Positions 54,350 to 64,000 of a stretch of DNA of 64,000 nt are shown in pieces. Numbering within the stretch: position 1 is the first letter of the stretch; each line of letters opens with the position of its first letter. Under the pieces are notes generated by a model, which was not told the origin of the DNA, did no database searches, and was given only the letters and a program-made list of their open reading frames with translations. Source of the stretch: Pyrenochaeta sp. MPI-SDFR-AT-0127 (taxonomy: Eukaryota; Ascomycota; Dothideomycetes; Pleosporales; Cucurbitariaceae); NCBI GenBank assembly GCA_020747015.1, contig JAGTJM010000100.1:18456-82455 (forward strand). The letters run 5' to 3'. Position numbers and translations under genes: made by a program.

Positions 54350-55189
54350 GTAGTCTTATAGTTCTTATAATATCCTAGGAGATCCTATACAGGATCTTAT
54401 AGTATCCTATAGTACTTTTATTCCTATAACGTAGGATCTCTAGGACTACGTAAGTCTATAGAGTATATATTATTATTAGCCTAAGTTTAGGCCTTATCTA
54501 ATACCTATATCCCTTCTACCTTTCTATTTATAAGCGCCCGTAGCCCTCGTTATAGGTTTATAATACTATCTCCCTCCTTTCTTACCTTTATATCCTTATA
54601 AGCTAATAATAAGTTCTAAGAGTACTTAGTACTATTACACTACTAGTAATTATATAAATACTATTAGTTAGCTCGCTATAATTTCTTATAAATATTATAT
54701 AAAGAAGAATCTAGAGTATTATATATCTTCCCTAAAGAAGGAATATAGAAATTATTATTAAAATAGGGTTACGAAGTATAAGCTAGTTAATATACTAGTT
54801 CCTAACTTTACTAAGCTAGATAATAAGATTATATAGCTAGAGAGTTAGGAGGCTAAGGCTAATAAGGTAGAAGAGGTAGCGCTTAACGCCCTTCTAGCTA
54901 CTTATATAAAAAAGAATTATTTATAAAAATAAAAGAAATTATTATAGTATTATAGGTAATAGTAGTTATCTAGTTTAATATAGTATATAGAGGATATTAA
55001 GGCCTTAGAGGCTATAGATATAATAAATTAGGAAGTCCTATTACTAGAGGATAGTCTAATACCTAGTACTTTAGCGTTAGACTAGAGTACCTTTATACCT
55101 AGTATTTTAGAAGGCGATCCTAGTTCTCTAGATAAATCTAGGGTAGTTATTATAGGCGTATCTTAGTAACGCGTAGTATTATCCTAGAA

Positions 55190-56101
55190 ATATACTAATA
55201 TTAGGTTATTAAAGGTACGTGTTATCTTATTATTACTTATACTTTACTAACTCCTTCTTAGCTAGTTCTATCCTATCTTCTAATTTACTTCTTCGTTCTT
55301 TTCTAGTTAATAGGTTTCTAGTATATATTTATTTTTATATTATAGTTCTATAGGTTTTCCCTTAGTTCCTATATATTTCTAAGTCTAGATACTTTTTCTA
55401 TTTAATAAGGTATATTATATTATATAAGTTAGGTCTTTTAAAGTAATAGTCTACGATTTATTCTACTTTAAATTTATTTTCTTCCTCTAGTTTATAATAA
55501 AATATTATTTATAGTAGCGTTATAGGGTCCGCTAGTTCTAATAGTTTTATATAGAATATAGGTTTAATCTTTACATCTTATAGTAGATTAAGTATATAAT
55601 TTACTAGTCCTTTCTATTCTTTAATTAAAAATAGTCTAACCTTAACGTAGTCTAGTCCTTTATTAGGTTATTTCGTTTAAAGGTTTTTTATAAGTAAATA
55701 TACTTTATCCCCCTTTTTTAGCTAAGGTGCTATTTTTCTTTTCTTATTAATATATTTAATTTATTAGTACTATATTTTTTCTATATTTTCCTTTATTTTT
55801 TAGTATATATCCTTTATTTCTTAGATATTCTTTAAAGCTACTTTAGCTTTAGTATTAGGAAAATTTCTTTTAAAGAGATTAGGGTATTTCCTATAGTATA
55901 CGTAGAATAGTATTACACCTATTATCTCTAATTTCTTATTATTATAAGTAATTTATACTATAGGTAGTAGTAATACGTAATTATCTTATATATAATTATA
56001 GTACGTCCTTAAGTACTATTTAAGTATTCTATTTATTCGCTCTATTTATCTATTAGTCTCTAGGTAGTAGGTAGTAGATAGTTTTCTCTTAATCCCTAGT
56101 T
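55190..56101 (-). mobile_element. RIP-degraded Ty3/Gypsy remnant: integrase end and chromodomain
   Basis: Read on the minus strand with stops ignored, the segment near 56,050 resembles the integrase block that ends in a TDGQTER-like stretch. The left part resembles an integrase C-terminus followed by a chromodomain (LIK-KKY-DLEIYRN against the family's LVKWKGYPDSENTWEP). Numerous stops make it dead. The Copia element sits immediately to its right. Confidence 0.6.
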
Positions 56102-56106
56102 ATACT
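56102..56106. repeat. Left target-site duplication of the Copia element (ATACT)
   Basis: ATACT here is repeated at 61379-61383 directly after the other LTR, giving the 5-bp duplication usual for Copia. Confidence 0.75.
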
Positions 56107-56288
56107 GTTGTCAGAATTTAATGATCTTTTTGGTCAGAATGGATGGGTGAGAATTTCCTTTTTTTTTTTCATTATTGGTTCTGTTCTCTCTCCTTTTAAA
56201 CACAGACCTGATACATCGGTGATACATAGGTGATACCGTCCACGATGCAGTATTCGTATACTTCAGTTTTTATGCCTCTTATCTGACA
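56107..56288 (-). repeat. Copia 3' LTR
   Basis: On the minus strand the LTR starts TGTCAGATAAGAGG and ends TTCTGACAAC. It differs from the 5' LTR by a shorter T run and C in place of T in its fourth base. Confidence 0.88.
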
Positions 56289-56299
56289 CACCCCCTCAG
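56289..56299 (-). promoter_or_regulatory. Copia polypurine tract
   Basis: Minus-strand CTGAGGGGGTG lies directly before the 3' LTR, the position where plus-strand DNA synthesis is primed. Confidence 0.65.
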
Positions 56300-56336
56300 C
56301 TTAGAGCGATCTTCTAAGCTGCCACAAACTTATATC

Positions 56337-59300
56337 TTATGCGATTGTCAGATCCTCTATTTGAGTCTGTATGTCTTCGAGTTTTAATTCTTTTGCTAAG
56401 GCCGGTTTCTTGTTTACCAGTCCTAATTGATTAAGAAAGTTCTTCCATTTGTTTGAGGGCAGCGCTTTGGTAAGTCCATCTGCTAGCATTTGCGAGGACT
56501 CTACGTATTTAACTTGAATTCGTCCGAGCAATACTTCTTGTCGTAGCCAGTGGTTGTGGATGTCTACATGTCGAAGTTTGGTTTGAAGTTTTGCAATCTC
56601 TTCCGTAACAAGTCGAATTGTCTGTGTATTGTCGCATTGAATCGTAATGGTCGACTCCGGCAGTGATATCTGGAGCTCCTTGAGAAGTCGCGAGGTAAAG
56701 ATAGCTTCCTTTGCTACTTGGGTGAGTGCAAGCAGTTCTGCTTCAGTCGTTGAGGTAGTAACCGTGTCCTGTTTACTTGCTCTCCAGGTAATAAGACCAC
56801 CGAATAGCTTAATCACATAACCTTGCGAACTCTTTCTATCGACTGTATTATCGGCAAATGATGCGTCGCTGGCTACTTCAAGCTTGTCGCCTCCTCCCAA
56901 TTGGAGTGCTCTTGATTTTGTCGCTGCAAGGTAGAGCAGGACTCTGTCAGCAGCCTCCTGATGCTCCGTGCCAGGGTTGACGAGGAAGCGTGCAAGGCGC
57001 GATGTTGCGAAGGCGATATCTGGTCGTGTTGTAACGGCGGCAAATAGTAGGGAACCAATCTTACGCTGGTATTTGTTGACTTCTGATGGTGATGCTAATC
57101 CCTCGCGCGGCTGGAGTTCAACGCTTGCCATTGGGGTATCATGTCGGACATCTTTCCTATCTGCAAGTCTGCTAATTTTGTCAGCATAGGCTAACTGGGA
57201 GAGTTGAATTAATCGTTGTTCTCGGTCTCTGATAACTTCAACGCCGAGAAACCATTGCAGGTCTTCTCCACCTGTGAAGGTGTATATTTCTTGAAGAGCC
57301 TTGATCGTTTGTTGAGCTTCTACCTCCTTCTTCTGGTGATAGGCTAAGATAAAGTCATCGACGTAAAAGAAGATGATAATGCCATCCTTGATCATGCAGC
57401 AGGCCTCATGTGGCACTTGTTTGAAGCCTAGTTTGGTGAGGGTTGAGACGAATTCTTTCTGCCATAGGAGCGGTGAAATTCGAAGACCGTAAAGTGCCTT
57501 TTCAAGCTTAAGGATCGTTCCGGGCTTCTGGTATCCTCGTGGCATTCTCATGTAGATTTCTCTATCTATGGATGCATGCACGAATGCGTTAGTAACGTCG
57601 TACTGTTTAAGTTCAAGGTTGAACTTGGCAGCAATTGCCATGAGCATTCGAAAAGACCTGCTGGCTAAAGTGGCTGCGTATGTGTCTTGTGACGTGATGT
57701 TTCGTTGCTGATCGCCACGAACGACCAGTCGTGCTTTGCATTTAATAAGGCGATGGTTTTTGTCTAATTTGTAGGTATAAACCCACATGCAGTCTAATAT
57801 TTGGTGGCCTTTCCGTTTGATGGGAGTGATTGGCACTTCAGCCCAGGACTTCATTTGTTCATGGCTCCTTAGGTGTTCTCGTTCTGCTTCCTTGAACATT
57901 TCGTACAGAGGATGATCTTCAAGCTTTGAGTAAGTCGTCGGCAGAGGTGGCAATTGGTTTCGGTGTGGCTTCACCCCCTTTGCCAGCATTCTCTTTAGCT
58001 GTGCCTTGTCAATGGGCTTGCCTTCGTGTTCCCCTACGTGCCCTGCTTGAGTGCCGGCCATAAATGCTGCTGCCCATGGTTCTGTTTTTGACGAGCCCTG
58101 TGTCGTCGTGCTATTAGCTTCAAGTTCGTCGATCCACGCTTGGCTAAGGAGAGCTACAGGTGGCGGAGTGTCTGGCGGCGTTGGGTATGAGTCCATCACC
58201 TTTCTACTTTGGTAATCTCTTGACTTTTGACCTTGTGGGCTTGAACTCTCTCCCATTATTGTATCGTCTTCGTAGAACGACCCAGTCTCAGGCTGTTCCT
58301 GTCGCGGTGGCGTAGGCAGTTCAATCGTTTTCACCCACGTTGCAATCTCCTGCAGGGTATTGTGCATAAGGTTGTCCATGAGGTCTTCTGTTTTGCCGCT
58401 AAACACTACGCTTTCGTCGAAGACTACGTCTCTTGTGCTGATGACTTTCGCTAGTGACGGGATCCAAACGCGGTAGATGTTTGTAGATTGATAGCCAATA
58501 AGATAGCCAATCCAGGCTTTTGGATCCAAGCGTTGCAGTCGCGACTTTCCTCGGTGGGTATCGTCGGTCATTGCAAATGCCTTGCAGCCATATGCTTTAA
58601 GATGAGCTTGGTTTGGTTTCCGTGGTCCAGTGACGATACCATTCATAGCAGCAACCCTTGTGAAGAATACCTCGTATGGGCTTTTCCAGCGGTTTGAGTA
58701 GTTCGGCGTTCTATTGTACAGGTATACTGCCGCTCTTGTGATTTCTGGCCATAGTTCCCAGGGAAGATTAGCATCCAGCCGTATCGTACGTGCCTTTTCT
58801 TTTATCACACCCCCTGAGCGTTCTCCTCCGCCATTCTGTGATTGGGTATCAGGAGCAGAAGGCTCGACCTTTATGCCTTTGGACGTGCACCATCTCTTAA
58901 CTTCTGGCTTGACGGTCACTATCTCGTTGTCCGCCTCGATCACTTTTACAGAAATATTGAACTGCGTATATAGGAAGCAAGTGAAGTTATCCAGTAATCG
59001 AATAATAGATCGTGCTGGTCTGTTGTCGGCGAAGTAGAAATCCCAGTTATATGCCGAGAATCGGTCAGTGATAAGCATTTGGCTCTTTTCCTTTGAGTAG
59101 CTTCCGACTTCGTAGTCGTGAAAGTCGATCGCGATTCGTTCTCCCGGTCCTTCTTCGCTCAGTCGAGGTTCTCTGCGGATCCTGCGCTTTGATTTGGCTC
59201 TCCCACATGCGTCGCACTCGACTGTAGTGACGCCTTTGATGCGCACCCCCTCAGATTGTTGGACGAGGTGTTCGATCGCTGCGGGCCCTGGATGCCCTAG

Positions 59301-59834
59301 GCGCTTATGCCATAGTATTGCACTTGCTCTTTGTGGCGCCCGCTTGGTTCGAGAGTTGAATCGGGTGTAAAAGGCACTGTCGTTTGCATCTGATTGCTCG
59401 AGTACCCATTGGTCGTGTGCTTCCGTCAGGTATGCGATGATTGAGTTGTCCCATCTCTTTAACGTTGTAGGTTCATTCTTATTATCCCACCAAATTCCTT
59501 GCCGTCTGAGTAGTCTAAATGAGACAAGGTTGCATAGAATCTCCGGGCAGAAGGCAACGTTCTCTAATCGGAGTATCTCTGTGCCATATAGTGACTTGAC
59601 TTTAATATGTACGGTGCCATACCCTTTAATCCATATTTGCGCGTCGCCTGTCCACACGCAGTCACCGGGGATAGGTGGACGGAGGTGAGTTAGGCGTTGC
59701 GCCATATTGCAGATGTGTATCGTTGCGCCCGAATCGAGGATGAATGCATTTTTTAGCGGATACAGTTGGTTCTTCATTAAGAACTCTGACGCGGTATACG
59801 CGGCTTCGATTGTTGATATAACTCTTCCTTCTAG
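56337..59834 (-). CDS. Copia Pol (protease, integrase, reverse transcriptase, RNase H)
   Basis: Continues the gag frame after a UGA, about 1,165 codons to the stop at 56337. In order: protease FILDSGATIHICN (about 30 residues after the UGA); GAG-pre-integrase LWHKRLGHPGP with the CDACGRAKS zinc half; integrase core IAIDFHD, VIEADNE and GGGERSGG supplying D, D and E; reverse transcriptase LKQYDVTNAFVHA and IIIFFYVDDFILAY with the YVDD catalytic Asps; and RNase H VASDASFADN with TSTTEAELLAL. All are uninterrupted. The first ATG after the UGA is at 59777, but independent initiation would cut close to the protease, so readthrough is the more natural route. Confidence 0.92.
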   Translation of the reverse strand, partial: LEGRVISTIEAAYTASEFLMKNQLYPLKNAFILDSGATIHICNMAQRLTHLRPPIPGDCVWTGDAQIWIKGYGTVHIKVKSLYGTEILRLENVAFCPEILCNLVSFRLLRRQGIWWDNKNEPTTLKRWDNSIIAYLTEAHDQWVLEQSDANDSAFYTRFNSRTKRAPQRASAILWHKRLGHPGPAAIEHLVQQSEGVRIKGVTTVECDACGRAKSKRRIRREPRLSEEGPGERIAIDFHDYEVGSYSKEKSQMLITDRFSAYNWDFYFADNRPARSIIRLLDNFTCFLYTQFNISVKVIEADNEIVTVKPEVKRWCTSKGIKVEPSAPDTQSQNGGGERSGGVIKEKARTIRLDANLPWELWPEITRAAVYLYNRTPNYSNRWKSPYEVFFTRVAAMNGIVTGPRKPNQAHLKAYGCKAFAMTDDTHRGKSRLQRLDPKAWIGYLIGYQSTNIYRVWIPSLAKVISTRDVVFDESVVFSGKTEDLMDNLMHNTLQEIATWVKTIELPTPPRQEQPETGSFYEDDTIMGESSSPQGQKSRDYQSRKVMDSYPTPPDTPPPVALLSQAWIDELEANSTTTQGSSKTEPWAAAFMAGTQAGHVGEHEGKPIDKAQLKRMLAKGVKPHRNQLPPLPTTYSKLEDHPLYEMFKEAEREHLRSHEQMKSWAEVPITPIKRKGHQILDCMWVYTYKLDKNHRLIKCKARLVVRGDQQRNITSQDTYAATLASRSFRMLMAIAAKFNLELKQYDVTNAFVHASIDREIYMRMPRGYQKPGTILKLEKALYGLRISPLLWQKEFVSTLTKLGFKQVPHEACCMIKDGIIIFFYVDDFILAYHQKKEVEAQQTIKALQEIYTFTGGEDLQWFLGVEVIRDREQRLIQLSQLAYADKISRLADRKDVRHDTPMASVELQPREGLASPSEVNKYQRKIGSLLFAAVTTRPDIAFATSRLARFLVNPGTEHQEAADRVLLYLAATKSRALQLGGGDKLEVASDASFADNTVDRKSSQGYVIKLFGGLITWRASKQDTVTTSTTEAELLALTQVAKEAIFTSRLLKELQISLPESTITIQCDNTQTIRLVTEEIAKLQTKLRHVDIHNHWLRQEVLLGRIQVKYVESSQMLADGLTKALPSNKWKNFLNQLGLVNKKPALAKELKLEDIQTQIEDLTIA

Positions 59835-59837
59835 TCA
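59832..59837 (-). promoter_or_regulatory. Gag stop codon in UGA-CUA readthrough context
   Basis: The gag stop TGA occupies 59837-59835 on the minus strand and is followed by CTA. UGA CUA is the best-known leaky stop context in eukaryotes. Gag and Pol are in the same frame, so readthrough would yield a Gag-Pol fusion. Confidence 0.7.
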
Positions 59838-61160
59838 ATCTTTTATGACTTCGGGGGTTGTGGTGTGCGAATTCTTAATCAGCGGCGTCTTGGATCGTTG
59901 GCGCTTTGAGTCTAATAATTTGATTAGCTCTGGGTCATACTTTCTTTTGTACTCAACGAGTTTGGCTATCCTTGAATCTGGTGTAAACCACGCAGGTGCC
60001 TTATCTTCGTTTAGATAGAAACAATCGAAAAGATTGTGGCGCTGTTCACAAGCATGACATGTTGTGCCTTCGACTGCCGCCGTATCCTCCAGAGAGGAAT
60101 GCTTGGATCTGGTGCTGCTTTGCCCAAATTTGCGTTTTCCCCGGGTTTTACCACGGTTCTTGCCCCGTAAGGCTGATGATGCTTCTTCAGCTACACCGGA
60201 GGCGTCCCTCTGTGCGCCCTGGTCGGATTCACCGCCAGCGGGGTATGCAGCGTCTCCAGCAGCGAAAGCGCTCTTCTGCTTGCCCTTTTGTGGGTAGGAG
60301 CGGCTCATATGTTCCCGGAAGAGTTTCATCATTTCTTTTCTGTCATGGTCTGGGTCACCTCTGGCCACCTGGCTAGAGAAGGCAGTCACCCACATAGGTG
60401 CTACCTTTTCCACTGCCGACAAGAAATCTTCTATAATATCGTCATTATGTTGTACCTCCGCGACTCCTTCGGTCTCAGCGTCAGTTGCTGCTCGATCGTA
60501 TTCGGCAAGCCAGATATCCCAGTTTACTGGGGTCCTCATTGGCTTCAATGCATTGTGATATCTTGTTCGTGCTCGTTGGCGTTCTTCGAGTGGGTTGATT
60601 CCTACTGTCCTTCGGATATCAACAATCCATTGGCGAATCGTGGTACCAGGGAGGCAGCAGTTGCGCTGAATGTGCGCTGATACAGTGCTCTGAATGTGTG
60701 TTGCAAGTAACCGATAGTTAGCCCGTTCTCTGTCGTATTTCTTCTCGTCGATCTTGTAGGCTTCGAGTTGTACCTTGTAGTCGTCTCGATCGGCCTTGTA
60801 TGTTTCCTGGCTTTCAGGCGATAAGTCCGATAGTTTCGTCGGTGTAGCTGGAGTTGCATCGGTTCGGGACGGGTTTGATCTCAATGTCTGGCTTGATGAT
60901 CCAACCCGGTTACTTCGAGAGTTTGACGACGCGCTGGGTGCCGGTCGTTGGATTACAGCCGGTACGTAGTCAGCTAATCGTGGTAGGACTGGGGGGATCG
61001 GTTCTAGCAAAGGTTCTCTAGTTCCATCCGGGTCTGCGATTGCCCATATGTCGTGGAACTCTGCTTTTGCTTTTAGTTGTAGTAACCATGGCGTGTAGTT
61101 CGTGTAGTCAGTAAGGATGATCGTAGCGTCGCGTACGCCGGTAATATTTGGGTGCGACAT
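59835..61160 (-). CDS. Copia Gag
   Basis: Capsid/nucleocapsid precursor of 441 aa, starting at 61160 (MSHPNITGVRDATIILTDYT), only 36 bp after the 5' LTR. The N-terminal half is a Copia-type capsid region (NYTPWLLQLKAKAEFHDIW). A basic linker (LRGKNRGKTRGKRKFG) precedes a zinc knuckle CHACEQRHNLFDC near residue 385, with spacing C-x2-C-x3-H-x4-C. The frame ends in GAT TGA CTA, and the reading frame after the TGA continues into Pol. Confidence 0.9.
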   Translation of the reverse strand: MSHPNITGVRDATIILTDYTNYTPWLLQLKAKAEFHDIWAIADPDGTREPLLEPIPPVLPRLADYVPAVIQRPAPSASSNSRSNRVGSSSQTLRSNPSRTDATPATPTKLSDLSPESQETYKADRDDYKVQLEAYKIDEKKYDRERANYRLLATHIQSTVSAHIQRNCCLPGTTIRQWIVDIRRTVGINPLEERQRARTRYHNALKPMRTPVNWDIWLAEYDRAATDAETEGVAEVQHNDDIIEDFLSAVEKVAPMWVTAFSSQVARGDPDHDRKEMMKLFREHMSRSYPQKGKQKSAFAAGDAAYPAGGESDQGAQRDASGVAEEASSALRGKNRGKTRGKRKFGQSSTRSKHSSLEDTAAVEGTTCHACEQRHNLFDCFYLNEDKAPAWFTPDSRIAKLVEYKRKYDPELIKLLDSKRQRSKTPLIKNSHTTTPEVIKD

Positions 61161-61195
61161 AGTCCTCGCTCGCTATAGGGTCAGTGAGACTCTTA

Positions 61196-61378
61196 ATTGT
61201 CAGAATTTAATGATCTTTTTGGTCAGAATGGATGGGTGAGAATTTCCTTTTTTTTTTTTCATTATTGGTTCTGTTCTCTCTCCTTTTAAACACAGACCTG
61301 ATACATCGGTGATACATAGGTGATACCGTCCACGATGCAGTATTCGTATACTTCAGTTTTTATGCCTCTTATCTAACA
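61196..61378 (-). repeat. Copia 5' LTR
   Basis: On the minus strand it begins TGTTAGATAAGAGG and ends TTCTGACAAT before the gag leader. It should contain the element's promoter. Confidence 0.88.
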
Positions 61379-61383
61379 ATACT
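61379..61383. repeat. Right target-site duplication of the Copia element (ATACT)
   Basis: Matches 56102-56106. Confidence 0.75.
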
Positions 61384-61670
61384 TTAACTTCGATTCTAGT
61401 ATAATATAATAAACGGCACTAGTTATAAAATACTTATCGCAGGCGACTTTAGTAATAGTGTTTACGCGAAGGATTTTATTATATAGATAAAGGTTACGAA
61501 TTTAAGAATTAGAAGATATCTTATCTTATATAGTACCTAAACGCGGGGTACTATATACTATAAACTAACTCAGTAATAGACTACGTAATCTAGGACGGAT
61601 CTTAAGGGGAAGGGGAATAGTATTATAATCTAGGTTTTAGATATAGGAAGGGCCCTTAGGGGGAACCCTC
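61384..61670. other. RIP-mutated sequence to the right of the Copia element
   Basis: About 290 bp of A/T-rich DNA without open frames. It does not continue the Gypsy sequence that abuts the left side of the Copia element, so the insertion site was probably already a junction. Confidence 0.4.
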
Positions 61671-61998
61671 TTAACTAACTATAAGTATCGCTATAGGCGC
61701 TAACACGAGGTAAGGCCTAAAGCACGTAACTGCTCGCTAGGCTAAGGACGAGCGCTCGCTATAATTACGATAAGCGCGACGAGCGCATTATATATATAGA
61801 TAAGAATAATATACCCCTATAGAATATTATAATTAACCTTAAGTTATTATCGAATACTACTATTTAATACTTAGAACTACTTTAACTACTTATCTATCTC
61901 TACTTACTCTAACTAGAAGCTTACTAAGAAAGGCTCCTTAGTAACACCAGCTGCTTTATATTATAGCTACTCTACTAAGGATACCCCGCCTTTTAATA
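61671..61998 (+). repeat. Repeat R2 (LTR-like), copy 3
   Basis: The least mutated R2 copy. It directly precedes degraded Gypsy integrase sequence (minus strand), the position of a 3' LTR. Confidence 0.5.
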
Positions 61999-64000
61999 AC
62001 GCTATAGGTAGTAGTAATACCTAATTATCCTATGCGTAGTTATAGTACGTTCTTAAGTACTATTTAAGCGTTCTATTTATTTATTCTATTTATCTATTAG
62101 TTTCTAGGTAGTAGGCGGTAGATAGTTTTCTCTTAATCTCTAGTTGCGCTATAAATATTTCCTAAAAGTTAGATATAAATAGTTTATCTCTATCGCTTAT
62201 AATTAATTATAGTATTCTATAGTACCTAAATATCTAATCTTTAACTATTACTATAAGTTATTATATCGTAAAGTTTTTTCTAAAGGGTATAAATTCTACT
62301 CCCTTACTAAACCTATAAACTACGTTAAGTATTCTATTATACTTATATCTAGTTACTTTATCCATAGACTTAGGTAAGTCCGTAATAAAGTCTATTATAA
62401 TATCTTCCTATAGTTTATTAGGTAGCTCTATTAGTTATAATTCTCTATATAGTGCGTATATTATATACTTATTCTTCTAATAACTTGTATATTTCTTAAT
62501 ATAATTCTTAACTTTCTATTTTATATTTAGGAAGTAGTAATTCCTTTAGATAAGTTTAATAGTTTTTACTATACCTTAGTAACTATATATAGGGTCGTTA
62601 TAGTATTATTAAATAATTATTCCTTTAAGTTCCTATAGAATCTTAGGTCTAATCTTTATAATTATATTATAGTCTTATAATAGTCCTAATAATCCATCTT
62701 AGTTTTATTATAGGATTACCCTATAAACCTTAGTCTTCTTTCCTATTATATTATGTCTTCGGCTAAGTATATCTACTTAGCTATTATCTTTTCCTAGTAT
62801 ATATATAATCCTAAATTTATACTATCCTAGGAGTTTAGACTATCGTACTTATCTTCTATTAAGTTATTTTATTATTATAAAGTATATTAGGTTTTTATAG
62901 TCTATAAAGATAGTATTTTCTAAATATCCTTTAGCGTAGTATTACTAGTATTAGAGTGCGTCTATAATAGCTAATAGTTCCTTATTATATATATCGTAGC
63001 GTTCTTCTACTTATAAGAACTTTCTTAAGTAGTATACTATTAGGTGCTATTTCCTATCTTTTTCTTAGAGTATTACTACTCCTATTACTAAATCTAAGGC
63101 GTCTATTTCTATTTAAAGGGGCTTTCTACTAGTAAATACTATTAGTATAGGTTCTTTAATATATACTTCCTTAAGCGTTCTAAAGGCGTTATTCTATTCC
63201 TTCCCCTATTCCTATAGTTCTTCCTTCTTTATAAGTCGTATTAGTAGTATAGTAATCTTTAAGAAGTCCTTAATAAATTATCTATTAAAATTTATAAATC
63301 CTAAAAAGGATTATATATCCTTAACTATCTTAGGTTTCTCCTAGTCTCTTATCGTTTATATTTTTATATTACTAATCCTAACTCTATTAATTCCGACTAT
63401 ATATCCTAGGAATTTAACTTCTTCTTTATAGAATTTGTATTTCTTAGGTTTTAATTCTAGCCCGTATACTCGCAATCTCTTAAGGACTTCTTTAATATAT
63501 CCCTTATATTTAGTTATATTATTAGAGTATACTAATATATTATCTAGGTATACTATAGCGTATTCGTCTAGATAGTCGTTTAATATAGTGTTAACTAATT
63601 CTTAATACGTTACTAGTATATTTATTAATCTAAATAGTATAACTAGGTATTCGTAGTATCTATATCTTATTCTAAAGGCGGTTTTCTATTCTTCGCCTTT
63701 CTTTATCCTAATTAGGTTATACGCACTTTAGAGGTCTAGTGCCATAAATATCTTAGCTTCTACTAGCCTATCTCTAAGTTCTTAAATATTAGGTAGTAGG
63801 TAGCGGTTCTTTTTAGTTATATTATTAAGTTTGCGGTAATCTATATAAGGTCTTAATCTACTATCTTTCTTTAGCGCAAATAGGATAGGGTATCCTACTA
63901 AGGACTTAGATTTTTAGATAAATCCTTTTACTAATATTTCCTTAATATACTTTTTTAGCGTTACTAGCTCTTTTTCTATTAACTTATATATTAGTATAAA
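61999..64000 (-). mobile_element. RIP-degraded Ty3/Gypsy pol, runs off the window
   Basis: On the minus strand, with stops ignored, the order is reverse transcriptase at 63,300-63,900 (SLVGYPILFALKK, RPYIDYRKLNNIT, KIFMALDL, then YLDNILVYS where the second Asp of YLDD has become Asn), RNase H near 62,950 (YDIYNKELLAIIDAL) and integrase toward 62,000. Chromodomain sequence is missing between integrase and the R2 repeat, which suggests a deletion. The Asp-to-Asn change and the many stops are G-to-A/C-to-T changes typical of RIP. Confidence 0.75.

Larger units (their letters stand above)
51290..56101. repeat. RIP-mutated A/T-rich block B (nested repeats)
   Basis: Almost 5 kb of heavily mutated repeat DNA. 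It contains parts of at least three families that also occur elsewhere in this window: the R1 repeat, the R2 LTR-like repeat, and a Ty3/Gypsy remnant. A short MITE-like insert with unmutated-looking ends lies at 52267-52660. No open frames. Confidence 0.8.
56107..61378 (-). mobile_element. Full-length Ty1/Copia LTR retrotransposon, minus-strand orientation
   Basis: 5,272 bp with LTRs of 182 and 183 bp, a 5-bp target duplication, a polypurine tract beside the 3' LTR and a full gag-pol. The order protease, integrase, reverse transcriptase, RNase H is that of Copia. The two LTRs differ at only about three positions (one base in a T run, G56285 against A61375, and the outermost base). The frame is open apart from one UGA between gag and pol. 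Both flanks are RIP-mutated but the element is not, so it arrived after the flanks decayed. It appears capable of, or recently capable of, transposition. Confidence 0.9.

Noticed and set aside
45180..56101. CRISPR array or tandem satellite in the A/T-rich blocks
   Set aside because: The repeats are dispersed, unevenly spaced and mutated transposon fragments without regular repeat-spacer structure.

Overview
The window looks like nuclear DNA of a filamentous ascomycete (Pezizomycotina; the gene families and style fit Dothideomycetes/Pleosporales, but I cannot name the species). The reasons are short introns of about 45-110 bp with GT..CTAAC/CTGAC..AG signals, mitochondrial presequences on metabolic enzymes, a fungal-type C2H2 regulator, expanded APH-like kinases, and long blocks that are almost pure A/T in the way left by repeat-induced point mutation (RIP). 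Many gene models below were joined across introns by eye; the joins are kept only where reading frame and family sequence agree.

Positions 1-14,500 hold a dense catabolic block. It contains a C2H2 zinc-finger regulator cut by the window edge, then on the minus strand a mitochondrial 2-oxodicarboxylate-type carrier, a family III CoA-transferase (SUGCT-like), a homogentisate 1,2-dioxygenase-like enzyme, a cycloisomerase/adenylosuccinate-lyase-type lyase and a mitochondrial thiolase. On the plus strand follow a maleylacetate-reductase-like iron alcohol dehydrogenase and a mitochondrial succinyl-CoA:3-oxoacid CoA-transferase. Reductase, CoA-transferase and thiolase together would carry maleylacetate to 3-oxoadipate, 3-oxoadipyl-CoA and then acetyl-CoA plus succinyl-CoA. 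The carrier could supply the mitochondrial half.

Positions 14,700-29,800 are ordinary gene-rich DNA: a disordered protein, a P450, a DUF924 protein, a membrane/coiled-coil protein, the Jac1 co-chaperone, cytidine deaminase, two SDRs (one with both Tyr and Lys of the active site replaced) and an F-box-like protein. Inside it, at 20,289-20,432 on the minus strand, lies a tRNA-Pro(AGG) gene. Besides its normal anticodon-loop intron, its D arm is split by 55 nt that begin GTAAGT, contain CTAAC and end CAG. Removing exactly those bases restores a standard tRNA.

From about 30 kb the DNA becomes an accessory compartment: relics, a frameshifted gene, an orphan membrane protein, APH-like kinases (one intact, one broken), a histidine phosphatase, a chromate transporter and two small secreted Cys-rich proteins. 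One of the secreted proteins sits inside a 2.3-kb element with 163-bp terminal inverted repeats and TA flanks. From 45 kb on there are three RIP-mutated blocks (a pogo/Fot1-like DNA transposon, Ty3/Gypsy remnants, four copies of a short repeat, a MITE-like insert with a 12-bp target duplication). Two unmutated islands interrupt them: a 2.1-kb segment between imperfect inverted repeats with an intact three-exon membrane-protein gene, and a 5.27-kb Copia retrotransposon with near-identical LTRs and a 5-bp target duplication. The Copia gag and pol frames are separated only by an in-frame UGA in a CUA readthrough context.
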